From the NCBI GenBank assembly GCA_016787755.1, contig JAEUUA010000004.1:186001-250000 (forward strand): a stretch of 64,000 bases of DNA, read 5' to 3'. The number at the start of each line of letters is the position of its first letter. Position 1 is the first letter of the stretch. The DNA is from Cyclobacteriaceae bacterium. GTDB lineage: Bacteria > Bacteroidota > Bacteroidia > Cytophagales > Cyclobacteriaceae. The notes beneath the pieces were generated by a model. That model made no database searches and was not told the DNA's origin. It saw only the letters and a program-made list of their open reading frames with translations. This document shows positions 52,198 through 62,274 of the stretch, piece after piece. The translations under genes and the position numbers were made by a program.

Positions 52198-52946
52198 TGG
52201 AAAGAGTATTAAGTATGAAAAGGTTAGTTACAGTTTTATGTATTCTATTTTTCCAAACTTTTGCATTTGGCCAATGGGCAATACCTGCCAATCTGAGAGC
52301 TGAAAATACGTTGGATAGACTGTCTGATAAAGGAGGTTTATCAAATTCAGATATTCTCTATGGAGTACCCGGTGACCCCGGTGGAGTAGTTGGCGATGTG
52401 TACCTGAATGATAAATGGAATAGTGCCACCATCTTGTTATACCAGTCGGAGACTATGATTGAGGGGTATCCGGTAAAGTATGATATCAAAAGTAATTTAA
52501 TTGAAATAAAATCGAATGCTGGAATTAAAGTGTTGGATGTAAGGAGAATCAAGAATATGGTATGGAAAGATTCGGTTACAACTACTCCTCAGTATTTTAT
52601 AAACGGAAGTGAGTTCAAGAAAGACGGAACTCCTTTTGTGGGATTGTTAGAGGTTTTGGTAGATGGGCCCATGCCCTTACTTAAAAGAACTCAATTATTT
52701 GTTAAGCAGCCTACTTATAATGCCGCTCTGGATGTCGGCTCAAAAGACGTTAAACTTTATAAGAAGTCCATAATTTTTTATGCTAAAGATGGTGGACTAG
52801 TTGAAGTTAAAAATAAAAAAGATGTCCTTGAGGCTTCTGGAGCATTAGCTAAAGAGGTTGAAGCTTACATTAAGAGTAATAGGTTGAGCATAAGCAAGGA
52901 TGAAGGCGTTAGTCGTGCTTTTGAATTTATAAATTCAAAGTTGTAA
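52197..52946 (+). CDS. Secreted protein of unknown function
   Basis: A 249-residue protein. The first ATG (52197) overlaps the ald stop as TAATG. The ATG at 52215 gives a cleaner signal peptide (MKRLVTVLCILFFQTFAFG). The mature part is rich in beta strands (VVGDVYLNDKWNSATILLYQ, YDIKSNLIEIKSNAGIKVLD), followed by KKSIIFYAKDGGLVEVKNKK and a helical C-terminus. I do not recognise a family with certainty. It ends 2 bases before the convergent valS stop, with no terminator between. Confidence 0.75.
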   Translation: MERVLSMKRLVTVLCILFFQTFAFGQWAIPANLRAENTLDRLSDKGGLSNSDILYGVPGDPGGVVGDVYLNDKWNSATILLYQSETMIEGYPVKYDIKSNLIEIKSNAGIKVLDVRRIKNMVWKDSVTTTPQYFINGSEFKKDGTPFVGLLEVLVDGPMPLLKRTQLFVKQPTYNAALDVGSKDVKLYKKSIIFYAKDGGLVEVKNKKDVLEASGALAKEVEAYIKSNRLSISKDEGVSRAFEFINSKL

Positions 52947-52948
52947 TT

Positions 52949-55630
52949 CTACTCTTTCAATTCTCTTAACGCCTCCTCATACGATTTAATTTTCGTTTCG
53001 GCATCTGCCTTTTTCTGTTGTTCCAATTCCAATACTTTGGCCGGAGCACCAGCCACAAATTTTTCATTTGAAAGTTTTTTATCTACTGAGGCAAGAAAGC
53101 CACGCTGGTATGCTAAATCTTTTAAGATCAATTCTCTTTCTTTCTCAAGATCTAATTTCCCTTCCAACGGGATGGTGTACTCAACAGTTCCTACCAAGAA
53201 AGAAACTCCGGCTGGTTTTTCAGGAGCCGAAAACACTTCATTAATATTCGAAAGTTTTTTGATGATTGGCCAAAAACATGAGAAGTCATCAGTGCCTTCT
53301 TTCTTATAAAGCTTGATCGCTACTTTAGGAGAAATTCCTTTTGAGTTTCTGGTGTTTCTTACTTGAGTTATGGTTTCGAAAGCAAGAGTTGCTTCCTTTA
53401 ATAGTGAAGCATCAATGTTACCAGCCGTTGGCCAGGTTGCTACCAGAATACATTCTTTCTCTGCCCGTCTGCTTAATTCACTCCATAACTCTTCTGTAAT
53501 GAAAGGCATGAAGGGATGTAACACTTTCAGTACATTTTCAAAAAGTGAAATAGTTTTAGTGTACGTTACCACATCGATAGGTTTTCCGAACTCCGGTTTT
53601 ATCATCTCCAGGTACCAGGCACAGAAATCGTCCCAAATTAATTTGTAAACACCATGCAACGCATCCGACATTCTAAACTTGTCGAAATGATCGGTTAATT
53701 CAATGAGTGATTGGTTGAACTTGGATTCAAACCAATGAATGGCGGTCTTATTTTCTTCCGGTTGGATTAATTGTTTATCCACTTCCCATCCTTTTACCAA
53801 ACGGAATGCATTCCAGATTTTATTGGTGAAGTTTCTGCCTTGCTCAACTAATTTTTCATCGTAGAGTAAGTCATTACCAGCAGGCGAACTGAACAACATT
53901 CCCGTACGAACGGCATCCGCGCCATAGGTGTTTATTAAATCAAGCGGATCAGGTGAATTGCCGAGTGACTTCGACATTTTTCGGCCTTGCTTGTCGCGAA
54001 CAATACCTGTTAGATAAACATTCTCGAAGGGCTTTTTGTCCATGTACTCATACCCCGCAATAATCATTCGCGCCACCCAAAAGAAAAGAATTTCAGGAGC
54101 TGTTACCAACACCTGAGTAGGGTAGTAATAATCAAGCTCTTTATTGTTTGCAGGAATTAATTTTCCGGTTGCTGTATCAAATGAATCATCCTTAAATCCT
54201 TTAAATACTTCCATCGGCCAAAGCCATGACGATGCCCAGGTATCTAATACATCTTCATCTTGCCGTAACTCTTTTTCTGTAATGGATCTTCCGGATTTTT
54301 TTGTTGCAAACTTTATAGCATCCGCTAGTGTCTCGGCTACCACAAAATCATCCTCACCATTTCCATAGAAATAAGCCGGGATGCGATGACCCCACCATAG
54401 TTGACGGGAGATACACCAGTCGCGCACATTCTCCATCCAGTAGCGGTAGGTATTTTTAAACTTGGCCGGGTGCAGTTTAATTTCATCTTCTTCAACTGCC
54501 TGATGCGCTTTGCGCGAAATCTCCTTCATTTTAACAAACCACTGTAAGGAGAGTTTTGGTTCGACTACTGTATTCGTTCTTTCCGAGCGACCAATGCGTG
54601 TAACAAACTCTTCTTCTTTTACTAAATGTCCTGCAGCTTTTAAATCTTTTACAATTTCTTTGCGAACCGCAAAACGATCTTTCCCATAGAATTTAGGTAA
54701 CTCACATTTTTCATTTAATGACCCATCATCATTAATGGTATCAATTACCGGAAGATTATGGCGTTGCCCAATTTCATAGTCATTCACGTCATGAGCTGGG
54801 GTAACTTTTAAACAACCGGTTCCAAATTCCTTATCAACATAGTCATCAGCAATTACCGGAATTTCACGATTGATAAAGGGAACCAAAATCTTTTTTCCAA
54901 TCAGGTTTTTATAACGCTCGTCCGATGGGTTAACTGCAATAGCAACATCGCCCATAATGGTTTCGGGGCGCTGCGTGGCAATCACTACCCATTCATCTTC
55001 ACTGTCTTTTACTTTATAGCGAACAGAATAAAGAATCGACTTCTCACCATCTTCTTTATAAAGCACTTCTTCATTTGACAGAGCAGTCTTGGCTTCACAA
55101 TCCCAATTGATCATGCGCAACCCACGATAGATATACCCTTTATTGTGTAGATCTACGAAGACTCGAATGACAGCCTTGTAATAATCTTCGTCCATTGTGA
55201 AGGAGGTGCGCTCCCAATCACAGGAAGCACCTAACTTTTTAAGTTGCTCAAGAATAATTCCGCCATATTTTTCCTTCCACTCCCAGGCATATTTTAAAAA
55301 CTCATCACGTGAGAGATCCGATTTCTTAATTCCTTTTTCGCGAAGCATGGCCACCACGCGTGCTTCGGTTGCAATAGAGGCATGATCTGTACCTGGCACC
55401 CAACAAGCTTCCTTTCCTTCCATCCTGGCTTTTCTGATCAACACATCTTGAATGGTATTATTAAGCATGTGCCCCATGTGCAGCACACCTGTTACGTTCG
55501 GAGGTGGGATAACAATGCAATAGGGCTTCTTATTTGGGTTGACTTCTGAATGAAAGAAATTCTGCTTTTGCCAATATTGGTACCATTTATCTTCAACGTC
55601 AGATGGATTGTATTTGGTAGAAAGTGCCAT
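52949..55630 (-). CDS. valS: Valyl-tRNA synthetase
   Basis: An 893-residue class I aminoacyl-tRNA synthetase. I start at the ATG at 55630 (MALSTKYNPSDVEDKWYQYW), the family opening. The HIGH motif is H51-M-G-H54 in PPNVTGVLHMGHM, and KMSKS is in KQGRKMSKSLGNSPDP. The editing domain lies between. The C-terminal 65 residues form the valine-specific coiled coil (LEKERELILKDLAYQRGF). The frame is open 28 codons further upstream without conservation. Confidence 0.96.
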   Translation of the reverse strand: MALSTKYNPSDVEDKWYQYWQKQNFFHSEVNPNKKPYCIVIPPPNVTGVLHMGHMLNNTIQDVLIRKARMEGKEACWVPGTDHASIATEARVVAMLREKGIKKSDLSRDEFLKYAWEWKEKYGGIILEQLKKLGASCDWERTSFTMDEDYYKAVIRVFVDLHNKGYIYRGLRMINWDCEAKTALSNEEVLYKEDGEKSILYSVRYKVKDSEDEWVVIATQRPETIMGDVAIAVNPSDERYKNLIGKKILVPFINREIPVIADDYVDKEFGTGCLKVTPAHDVNDYEIGQRHNLPVIDTINDDGSLNEKCELPKFYGKDRFAVRKEIVKDLKAAGHLVKEEEFVTRIGRSERTNTVVEPKLSLQWFVKMKEISRKAHQAVEEDEIKLHPAKFKNTYRYWMENVRDWCISRQLWWGHRIPAYFYGNGEDDFVVAETLADAIKFATKKSGRSITEKELRQDEDVLDTWASSWLWPMEVFKGFKDDSFDTATGKLIPANNKELDYYYPTQVLVTAPEILFFWVARMIIAGYEYMDKKPFENVYLTGIVRDKQGRKMSKSLGNSPDPLDLINTYGADAVRTGMLFSSPAGNDLLYDEKLVEQGRNFTNKIWNAFRLVKGWEVDKQLIQPEENKTAIHWFESKFNQSLIELTDHFDKFRMSDALHGVYKLIWDDFCAWYLEMIKPEFGKPIDVVTYTKTISLFENVLKVLHPFMPFITEELWSELSRRAEKECILVATWPTAGNIDASLLKEATLAFETITQVRNTRNSKGISPKVAIKLYKKEGTDDFSCFWPIIKKLSNINEVFSAPEKPAGVSFLVGTVEYTIPLEGKLDLEKERELILKDLAYQRGFLASVDKKLSNEKFVAGAPAKVLELEQQKKADAETKIKSYEEALRELKE

Positions 55631-55741
55631 AGGATGAATTATAATTGAATAAGAACGCAAAAATAGGAAAAGGGACGGTAACTGGGTTGTTACTTTTTGA
55701 AATCCAGACCACAAAGTATTTTCGTAAATTTGGAAATCAAA

Positions 55742-56881
55742 ATGAATACCCCGATGAATACTACCGCACCCGCTGAGGACATTAAGATTGATAAAATTGA
55801 ATGGAAACAGCTATCGAGTTTAGCGGCCTTATATGGCTCTATTGTTATCGGGTGGATTGCCTATCATAATTATCAGCCAAAGCTCCTTATTCAATTTAAT
55901 CTTATGGAATTTACTTATCTGCTGATAATAGTGCAGGGGATTATCTTGATTATTACTCCACTTATTGCCGGTAAGATTGGTGATCGGTTTCGGTTTAAAG
56001 CCGGGCATAGGATGCCAATCATTTCTTCGGGGATCAGTTTTGCAGCGATGGTTTTTATGGCGGTAGCCTTCACACTTTTTAGCAATCCCGGTGAAGTGTT
56101 TCGATGGATCTTACCGCTTCTAATTGTTTTATGGTTGGTAGCCATGAGTATTTTCACAAGCCCAGCCCTTTCCACCTTAGAGCTTTTCACTCCCATTGAT
56201 AAGTTACCTCGTGCCATGGCGATTTTGACGATCGTGGCTAATTTAATTTATTCGTTGGAGCCTGTGATTGTTGATTTAATTGATTTTGTAGGAGCCCCTT
56301 TAACGTTTATGTTTGGAGGTATAGCCGTATTTGTTTCGGGCTATGCCCTGAAAAAAAATTCAATAAGTCTTTTTAAGAATAACCCTGCCCATCCGAGAGC
56401 AGAATTCAAATTAGATACGCAGCGATCAAATTACAGCTACATCTTTTTCCTGGGTATTGTAGTAGGAATTCCTACCACGTTACTCTTCAATTATTTTCCA
56501 GATCTTCTTGAAACAAATTTATCAACTCTGTTTAAGATGGAAGGGAAATGGCTTTTGGTAGTTGCATTATTTATATCGGCTGTGCTTTCGCTGCCCGTTA
56601 GTAATTATGTAATCAAAATTGGAACAGTAAAGTCTTTCTGGTGGAGCTTCCTGATCAACTCAATTTGTTTGATTCTGGTATTTGTTATTGGCTTACCCAT
56701 TCTCACGATAATTGCCATGTTCATTTTCATTGTTTCTTTCACTGTGCTTTCCATTAGTTCTTTGCCTTTGGCCATTGAACGAGCCAATTATTTTGAAAAG
56801 GTATTTTGCGTGGGAATTTTCTTTAGTGGAATGGCCTTGCCCGATGGCATTGTGGAGACATTACAAGCGATGGGGCACTAA
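55742..56881 (+). CDS. MFS-type membrane protein
   Basis: A protein of about 379 residues with roughly 11-12 predicted membrane helices. The frame starts at 55697, but MNTPMNTTAPAEDIKIDKIEW from 55742 is the more likely start. An MFS A-like loop is visible as AGKIGDRFRFKAGHRMP, and further helices such as LLIVLWLVAMSIFTSPALST follow. It resembles the SLC45/GPH-like branch, but the substrate is unknown. It is divergent from valS. Confidence 0.8.
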   Translation: MNTPMNTTAPAEDIKIDKIEWKQLSSLAALYGSIVIGWIAYHNYQPKLLIQFNLMEFTYLLIIVQGIILIITPLIAGKIGDRFRFKAGHRMPIISSGISFAAMVFMAVAFTLFSNPGEVFRWILPLLIVLWLVAMSIFTSPALSTLELFTPIDKLPRAMAILTIVANLIYSLEPVIVDLIDFVGAPLTFMFGGIAVFVSGYALKKNSISLFKNNPAHPRAEFKLDTQRSNYSYIFFLGIVVGIPTTLLFNYFPDLLETNLSTLFKMEGKWLLVVALFISAVLSLPVSNYVIKIGTVKSFWWSFLINSICLILVFVIGLPILTIIAMFIFIVSFTVLSISSLPLAIERANYFEKVFCVGIFFSGMALPDGIVETLQAMGH

Positions 56882-57000
56882 TTTGCGCGTATAAAATTTA
56901 AACACGTAGAAACATAGGTTCGTAGTGATAGCTCGTAACTTATTAGGATAGACTATCTACGATTTCTCTGTACCTATTTGGTTAATGCATTTCAAAAAAA
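56882..57000. other. Convergent spacer with a loose inverted repeat
   Basis: The 119-bp gap between the MFS gene and the methyltransferase gene has two related arms. The left arm (about 56900-56926, ACGTAGAAACATAGGTTCGTAG) and the right arm (about 56956-56984, CTACGATTTCTCTGTACC and on) pair imperfectly. There is no T-tract. It may be a weak bidirectional terminator or a remnant of an interspersed repeat. Confidence 0.4.
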
Positions 57001-58350
57001 TCAACTCATCCGAATTCGCCATGCTGCCGGATAGAGATTATTAACCCGGTTGCCAAGCTGATTGATCCATCCAAGGGGTGTGCCTTTATAGGTAACTAAT
57101 GCAAAACCCCGTTGACCGTCAACCACATGAATGGTTTCTTTGCGAAGATAGGCCAGTGCTTCTTCTATTTCCAAATCAATAATTGAAAAATGATTTTGAT
57201 TTAAATGAATTGAAAGCGCCATCGCATGCTCTGGAATTAGCTTATCATGTTTTGTTTCGGCCACTGCCGTTCCCTTGCTCACAATATGTAGTTGAGTGCA
57301 TATAAAGCCCATCTCATCATAAAGTTCAGAAGGAATTTGAATCAGTAATGAATTTTGTTGAATGAATTTAAATTGATCGGGTTGTAAACTCCAGTCTTGA
57401 AGTTGTTCTGAAATCTTTTTAGGTGTTAGATCAAAATTTTTTCCGGCCCTGATTCGTATCGATTGTTCGCCTTCCATTTTTCTTAATGCAGAAATAAAAA
57501 ACCCTTCTCCATTTACACGATGGGGATAAAACCGATAACCAATGGATTTTCCAACTTCAATTTTTTCTAGGTTCCATACCGGATCTACCGATAGATCAAT
57601 GAATTCCACCGCTCGATTTTCTGCCAGCCAATTTAGTGTGCCTTCATTTTCACTTTCGTTGAATGTGCAGGTGCTATACATCAGGATTCCATTTTCTTTC
57701 AGCGCAGGCCACACATCATTCAAAATTCTTCGCTGTCGTTGGGTGCAAAGATTTACATGTTCTTCCGACCATTCTTTGGATGCCTTATAATCCTTCCGAA
57801 AGAGTCCTTCACCTGAACACGGAGCGTCCACAAGAATAACATCAAAATATCCAGGTAGTTTTTGAAACGTTTCAGGATCGCTGTTTGTAACCAGCACATT
57901 GGCACAACCCCATTTCTGAATATTTTCAGATAGTATTTGCGCCCGCGACCGGATGACGTCATTTGAAACTAAAAGCGAATCGTTAGTCAATAAACTAAGT
58001 AGATGCGTTGATTTACCACCCGGAGCAGCACATAAGTCAAGCACACGCAAAGGTTTAGTAATATCAACGGAATGCTTTAGAACGTGCTCTAAGAACATAG
58101 AACTAGGTTCTTGTACATAATATTTTCCGGCATGCAATGCTGGATCTAATGTAAAGACTGGCCGTTCTGGTAAGTAGTACCCAAAATCAGTCCAGGGTAT
58201 TTTTATCCCTTCAGGAAGTTTATCTTTGTAGGGATTGATTCGAATGGCCACTGGTGGAGTTTGTTTGTGTGCGTGAAGAAAATCGGGCCATTCATGTCCC
58301 AGGGCTGACTTCATTCTGTTTTCGAAAGCGGCAGGAAAAAAGTCAGGCAT
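57001..58350 (-). CDS. RsmB/NOP-family RNA m5C methyltransferase (RsmF-like)
   Basis: A 449-residue methyltransferase. The SAM motif is LDLCAAPGGKSTHLL (about residues 104-118). The first conserved cysteine is in VDAPCSGEGLFRKD and the catalytic cysteine in YSTCTFNESENEGTL. The C-terminal part has GEGFFISALRKM and a final domain (about 390-449) resembling the RsmF/PUA-like extension. It methylates cytosine C5 in rRNA or tRNA; the exact site cannot be told. It is convergent with the MFS gene. Confidence 0.92.
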   Translation of the reverse strand: MPDFFPAAFENRMKSALGHEWPDFLHAHKQTPPVAIRINPYKDKLPEGIKIPWTDFGYYLPERPVFTLDPALHAGKYYVQEPSSMFLEHVLKHSVDITKPLRVLDLCAAPGGKSTHLLSLLTNDSLLVSNDVIRSRAQILSENIQKWGCANVLVTNSDPETFQKLPGYFDVILVDAPCSGEGLFRKDYKASKEWSEEHVNLCTQRQRRILNDVWPALKENGILMYSTCTFNESENEGTLNWLAENRAVEFIDLSVDPVWNLEKIEVGKSIGYRFYPHRVNGEGFFISALRKMEGEQSIRIRAGKNFDLTPKKISEQLQDWSLQPDQFKFIQQNSLLIQIPSELYDEMGFICTQLHIVSKGTAVAETKHDKLIPEHAMALSIHLNQNHFSIIDLEIEEALAYLRKETIHVVDGQRGFALVTYKGTPLGWINQLGNRVNNLYPAAWRIRMS

Positions 58351-58409
58351 GAATTTATTTGAGGTAACGAGAAAGAAGGATATAATTTAGACGTAAAGTA
58401 AAGACTTTT

Positions 58410-59681
58410 ATGATTAAGGCGAATGACCCGGCTTTGCAAAGCTGGATAGAGATACCAACCAATTCTGATTTCCCCATTCAAAACTTACCGTTTGGTATTT
58501 TTAAAACCGATTACTTAACACCAGTGGCCGGTGTGGCCATCGGTAATTATGTGTTAGACCTTGTGTATTTATATGAGCATGGGTTTTTTGATGGGCTCGG
58601 TTTGCCACAGGGAATTTTTAACCAGCCATCTCTTAACGATTTCATTGGATTAGGAAAGAAGAAGTGCCGTGAAGTGAGAGAACGCATTTCAGAATTGTTG
58701 CAACATGATAATGAAGAACTGAGATTAAATCTCGGTGCGCGTGAGTTGGCACTCATTCCGATGGAGGAAGTTGAGATGTGCATGCCTGTAAAAATCCCAA
58801 ACTATACTGATTTTTATAGCAGCGAAGAACACGCTACCAATGTGGGCTCGTTGTTTCGTGATCCAAAAAATGCCTTGTTACCTAATTGGAAACATATGCC
58901 AGTGGGGTATCATGGCCGCGCTTCTTCCATTGTGGTATCTGGAACAAGCATTCACCGACCTAAAGGCCAGGTAAAGCCAGGTGATTCTGAAGTACCAATC
59001 TTTAGTGCTTCGCAAAAGCTCGACTTTGAATTGGAGATCGCTTTTATTACGTGCAAGGAAACCGATTTGGGTTCGTCAGTTTCAACAAATGAAGCTGAGA
59101 ATTTTATTTTTGGCTTTGTGCTCTTTAACGATTGGTCAGCACGCGATATACAACAATGGGAATACGTTCCCCTTGGCCCATTTCTGGGAAAGAATTTTGG
59201 ATCAACGATATCGCCTTGGATTGTTACCATGGATGCACTTGAGCCCTTTAGAGTTGCCGGACCCAAACAATCTCCAGAAGTTTTACCTTATCTAAAAACA
59301 GCAGGCGACAAAACGTTTGATATTAATCTGGAAGTTTCCATTCAACCTGAAAATTCAGATGCGATCATTATCAGCAAATCAAACTTTAAGTATTTGTATT
59401 GGAATGTGAATCAACAACTGGCGCATCAAACCGTGAACGGATGTAACCTGCAAGTTGGCGATCTATATGCATCAGGTACGATTAGTGGTCCGAGTTCAGA
59501 TTCATTGGGTTCTCTGCTTGAACTTACGTTGAATGGAAAGAAAGCGATCGCATTGGCGGATGGATCGCAACGTAATTTTATTGAAGATGGAGATTCAATA
59601 ATTTTAAAAGGTTATGCCAAGAAAGGCCATGTGCGGATTGGATTTGGCGAGTGTAGGGGAAAGATAGTGCCTGCAAACTGA
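58410..59681 (+). CDS. fahA: Fumarylacetoacetase
   Basis: A 423-residue hydrolase. The active-site region is NYTDFYSSEEHATNVGSLFR, followed by GYHGRASSIVVSG. The metal-binding acidic residues are in FELEIAFITC and LFNDWSARDIQQWEY. GLGPFLGK-like sequence (PLGPFLGKNFGSTISPW) and GTISGPSSDSLGSLLEL are further marks. It catalyses the last step of tyrosine degradation, giving fumarate and acetoacetate. No other gene of that pathway is in the window. Confidence 0.95.
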   Translation: MIKANDPALQSWIEIPTNSDFPIQNLPFGIFKTDYLTPVAGVAIGNYVLDLVYLYEHGFFDGLGLPQGIFNQPSLNDFIGLGKKKCREVRERISELLQHDNEELRLNLGARELALIPMEEVEMCMPVKIPNYTDFYSSEEHATNVGSLFRDPKNALLPNWKHMPVGYHGRASSIVVSGTSIHRPKGQVKPGDSEVPIFSASQKLDFELEIAFITCKETDLGSSVSTNEAENFIFGFVLFNDWSARDIQQWEYVPLGPFLGKNFGSTISPWIVTMDALEPFRVAGPKQSPEVLPYLKTAGDKTFDINLEVSIQPENSDAIIISKSNFKYLYWNVNQQLAHQTVNGCNLQVGDLYASGTISGPSSDSLGSLLELTLNGKKAIALADGSQRNFIEDGDSIILKGYAKKGHVRIGFGECRGKIVPAN

Positions 59682-59740
59682 TGCTGGATACTAGATTCTT
59701 GACACTATAAACTCACGACTAAATACTATTGACTAAAAAA

Positions 59741-60601
59741 ATGCTCATTAACCCAAAAGAATTATCTACCCCTAAACTCCAAGCTTATCTTCAAGGCGCT
59801 GTTTCACCCCGGCCGATTGCTTTAGCGAGTACTATTGATAAAGATGGAAATGTTAATCTGAGTCCCTTCAGTTTCTTCAATTTGTTTAGTATGAATCCGC
59901 CTATCTTGATTTTTTCACCGTCAAGACGAGTGCGCGATAATTCAACCAAGCATACTCTTCAAAATGTGCAGGAGGTACCTGAGGTAGTAATCAATATTGT
60001 TTCGTATACCATGGTGGAGCAAGTGTCGTTGGCAAGTTGTGATTTCCCGAAAGGAACCAACGAGTTTGAGAAAGCCGGGTTTACCGAAGTTACTTCAATA
60101 CATGTTAATCCCCCACGCGTGGCTGAGTCACCCGTTTCTTTTGAGTGCAAAGTCAATCAGGTAATTCCCTTAGGGCAGGAGGGTGGAGCGGGTAATCTTG
60201 TTATTTGTGAAGTGGTTCTTATGCACATTGACGATGAAGTGTTGGGTGTAGATGGTTTTATTGATCCCAATAAAATTGATGCGGTTGCCCGGATGGGGCA
60301 GGATTATTATTGCCGGGCATCGGGTGAAAATGTTTTTACAGTTCCAAAGCCCAATACAAAAGTAGGGATTGGTATTGATCAGATTCCAACGCACATCCGA
60401 AACAGCAATGTGCTAACCGGAAATGATTTGGGGCGCTTAGGTAATATTGAAAAACTACCAACTGAAAGTGAGATTAAACTCTTTCAATCAACAAAGCTTT
60501 GGAAAGATGCTAAAGGAAATGGGGTGAAGGAACTTCATCAGTTGGCAAAGAACTATTTGAGTGAAAATAAATTAGAAGAAGCCTGGAAGGTGTTGTTGTG
60601 A
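59741..60601 (+). CDS. Flavin reductase-like (FMN-binding split barrel) protein
   Basis: A 286-residue protein. I start at the ATG at 59741 (MLINPKELSTPKLQ); a TTG at 59729 is also in frame. The flavin-binding part has GAVSPRPIALASTIDKDGN, LSPFSFFNLFSMNPPIL and SPSRRVRDNSTKHT. After about residue 205 there is an extra C-terminal region of 80 residues ending NKLEEAWKVLL, typical of the Bacteroidota subgroup. The electron acceptor is unknown. A degraded copy of its last 17 codons lies at 63170-63220. Confidence 0.88.
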   Translation: MLINPKELSTPKLQAYLQGAVSPRPIALASTIDKDGNVNLSPFSFFNLFSMNPPILIFSPSRRVRDNSTKHTLQNVQEVPEVVINIVSYTMVEQVSLASCDFPKGTNEFEKAGFTEVTSIHVNPPRVAESPVSFECKVNQVIPLGQEGGAGNLVICEVVLMHIDDEVLGVDGFIDPNKIDAVARMGQDYYCRASGENVFTVPKPNTKVGIGIDQIPTHIRNSNVLTGNDLGRLGNIEKLPTESEIKLFQSTKLWKDAKGNGVKELHQLAKNYLSENKLEEAWKVLL

Positions 60602-60753
60602 TACGTGTACCCAGTAAACACATGAGATTATGGAAAGTAGAAATTCCGTCTGTTATGGACAATCCATAAATCCTGTGTAATGAATCATTTTAGGTGGTAA
60701 TACAATCCAGAAGATTGGATTATTCTGCAAAAGCTCTTTTAATCCTATTTGAG

Positions 60754-60761
60754 TAACTTTG
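60754..60761 (+). promoter_or_regulatory. Candidate TAnnTTTG minus-7 element for the envelope module
   Basis: TAACTTTG at 60754-60761 matches the Bacteroidota minus-7 consensus and lies 31 bases before the lipoprotein start at 60793. No matching TTG is seen at the expected minus-33 distance, so support is partial. Confidence 0.35.
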
Positions 60762-60792
60762 GGCTATAATTCAGATAGTCTTTAGCTTATCT

Positions 60793-61368
60793 ATGAAAAA
60801 CAAATACCTATTTTTTTTACTTCTACTCGGTGTCCTTAGCTGCACCGATAACCAGGTCGATGAAATAGCCATCAGGCGAAATGGCCTTGTTGAGTTTAGT
60901 CTTGATAACATACCCTGGCGCGCAAGTTCTTTTCAACTTATAAATATTGGTGAGGTAGTTGTTTTTGAGGATCCCTCAAATGTAGAAGGCACAATTTATC
61001 AGCGACTATTCTTTTTAATTAAAGGACATAATGAGAAGGGGGGTGACAGAAAGCTTACTGTCATTTTTGATCTTCCTGTATCAGGCCGGCTGCTTGGCAA
61101 AGCATCCCTTGCATACTCCCAGTTAAATGGAGGCATTAAAAGTGTAGAGTTTAGTGATCAGGCGGAAGGCCATAACAGTCCATTCAAACTTTACACATTA
61201 GCTATTGACGAAACAGCAGAAGTATTTATAGACGTGCAGCGTCAAAGCCTGCAAGACAAAATTGTGGCCGGAGTATTTAAACTGGTGCTTACCGATGTTA
61301 CTGATCCAGCCAATAAGATCTCATTAAACGAAGGTGTGTTTAAGGATATACCCTACACAGAACTTTAA
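60793..61368 (+). CDS. Lipoprotein of unknown function, first gene of an envelope module
   Basis: A 191-residue protein with a lipoprotein signal (MKNKYLFFLLLLGVLSC, lipobox VLSC). The mature part is beta-rich, with strands such as LVEFSLDNIPWRASSFQLI, RKLTVIFDLPVSGRLLG and VAGVFKLVLTDV, compatible with a calycin- or Ig-like sandwich. There is no recognised family. It lies 12 bases before the next gene and is probably its operon partner. Confidence 0.78.
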   Translation: MKNKYLFFLLLLGVLSCTDNQVDEIAIRRNGLVEFSLDNIPWRASSFQLINIGEVVVFEDPSNVEGTIYQRLFFLIKGHNEKGGDRKLTVIFDLPVSGRLLGKASLAYSQLNGGIKSVEFSDQAEGHNSPFKLYTLAIDETAEVFIDVQRQSLQDKIVAGVFKLVLTDVTDPANKISLNEGVFKDIPYTEL

Positions 61369-61380
61369 GTTATTTTAACT

Positions 61381-62274
61381 ATGAAAATTTTTTATCTAAT
61401 CCTGTTACTGATTTTTCCGCTCACTCTATCTGCACAAGAAACGGGAACACCTCCTGCGCACTTCGATGTCATCATAAAAATTAATGGTGATATTATTTAC
61501 GGTATGGTAACTGAAGTGACGTTCGATTTAGTAAAGTACAAACGAACTGATATTCCTGATGGCCCTGTATATCAGCTTTTGCGCAGCGAGGTTTATGCCA
61601 TTAGTTACCGTAACCAATTGAAGGAAATCCTGAATCCGGGAAGTTTCAATCCTCCGGTAGACAACGTGGAAGAACCATTTGTTGAAACTGAGCCCGAGAT
61701 TGAAGAGGAAATGGAAACTCCGTCCTTTTTAGATAAAACAAATCTTCAGCGTGGTGAAATCCGTTTGGGGGTTGGGTTCATTCCAAGCTACTCCAAAATT
61801 GACAATAAGGATTCTTACAATACTAATATTGGATTTCCACCCATCATCGTGACCTATCTGATTCCGTATAAGAAATCACTTATGGTAGGCATACAACTCG
61901 CAACGGGAACATTTAACTATAGCCGCAGCCAATTTGATGACTATGATCAGATTCAAACCCAAAGTGAGCTTAAGGAAAATTTATTTCAACTAAGCGCATT
62001 AGGGAAGTATCAATTTACCAGTAGTGACTTAAGGCCTTACGCCATCTTAGGTCTTTCCCTGAATATTTCATCGGTAAACGCTGAATCCACGTTGAATTTT
62101 GTTGATGATGACAGAACCATATTTGTTAAAAGTGGTGTTAGAAATACGGGCATGGGCGTTGTGGTTCGAGCGGGTTTGGAGTATAGTTTAACTGATCAGA
62201 TCGGTTTTTATACAGACTTAGGTACGGGTGTTTCGCTCATTCAACTGGGTGGGGTTTATAAATTGAATAAGTAA
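61381..62274 (+). CDS. Outer-membrane beta-barrel protein with N-terminal soluble domain
   Basis: A 297-residue protein with a signal peptide (MKIFYLILLLIFPLTLSAQ). Residues about 25-80 form a small domain often seen in Bacteroidota (IIKINGDIIYGMVTEVTFD, VKYKRTDIPDGPVYQL, EVYAISYRNQLKEI). An acidic Pro/Glu linker (about 98-116) follows. From about 125 on, alternating strands (GEIRLGVGFIPSYSK, SLMVGIQLATGTFNYS, LRPYAILGLSLNIS) predict an eight-strand-type barrel. The function is unknown. The stop codon overlaps the next start as TAATG. Confidence 0.82.
   Translation: MKIFYLILLLIFPLTLSAQETGTPPAHFDVIIKINGDIIYGMVTEVTFDLVKYKRTDIPDGPVYQLLRSEVYAISYRNQLKEILNPGSFNPPVDNVEEPFVETEPEIEEEMETPSFLDKTNLQRGEIRLGVGFIPSYSKIDNKDSYNTNIGFPPIIVTYLIPYKKSLMVGIQLATGTFNYSRSQFDDYDQIQTQSELKENLFQLSALGKYQFTSSDLRPYAILGLSLNISSVNAESTLNFVDDDRTIFVKSGVRNTGMGVVVRAGLEYSLTDQIGFYTDLGTGVSLIQLGGVYKLNK

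Noticed and set aside
59682-59740. Spacer before the flavin reductase gene with units such as GATACTAGAT and ACTCACGACT as a functional element
   Set aside because: It is a short, low-complexity stretch without hairpin, promoter box or frame. It may be an interspersed filler sequence, but nothing supports a function.
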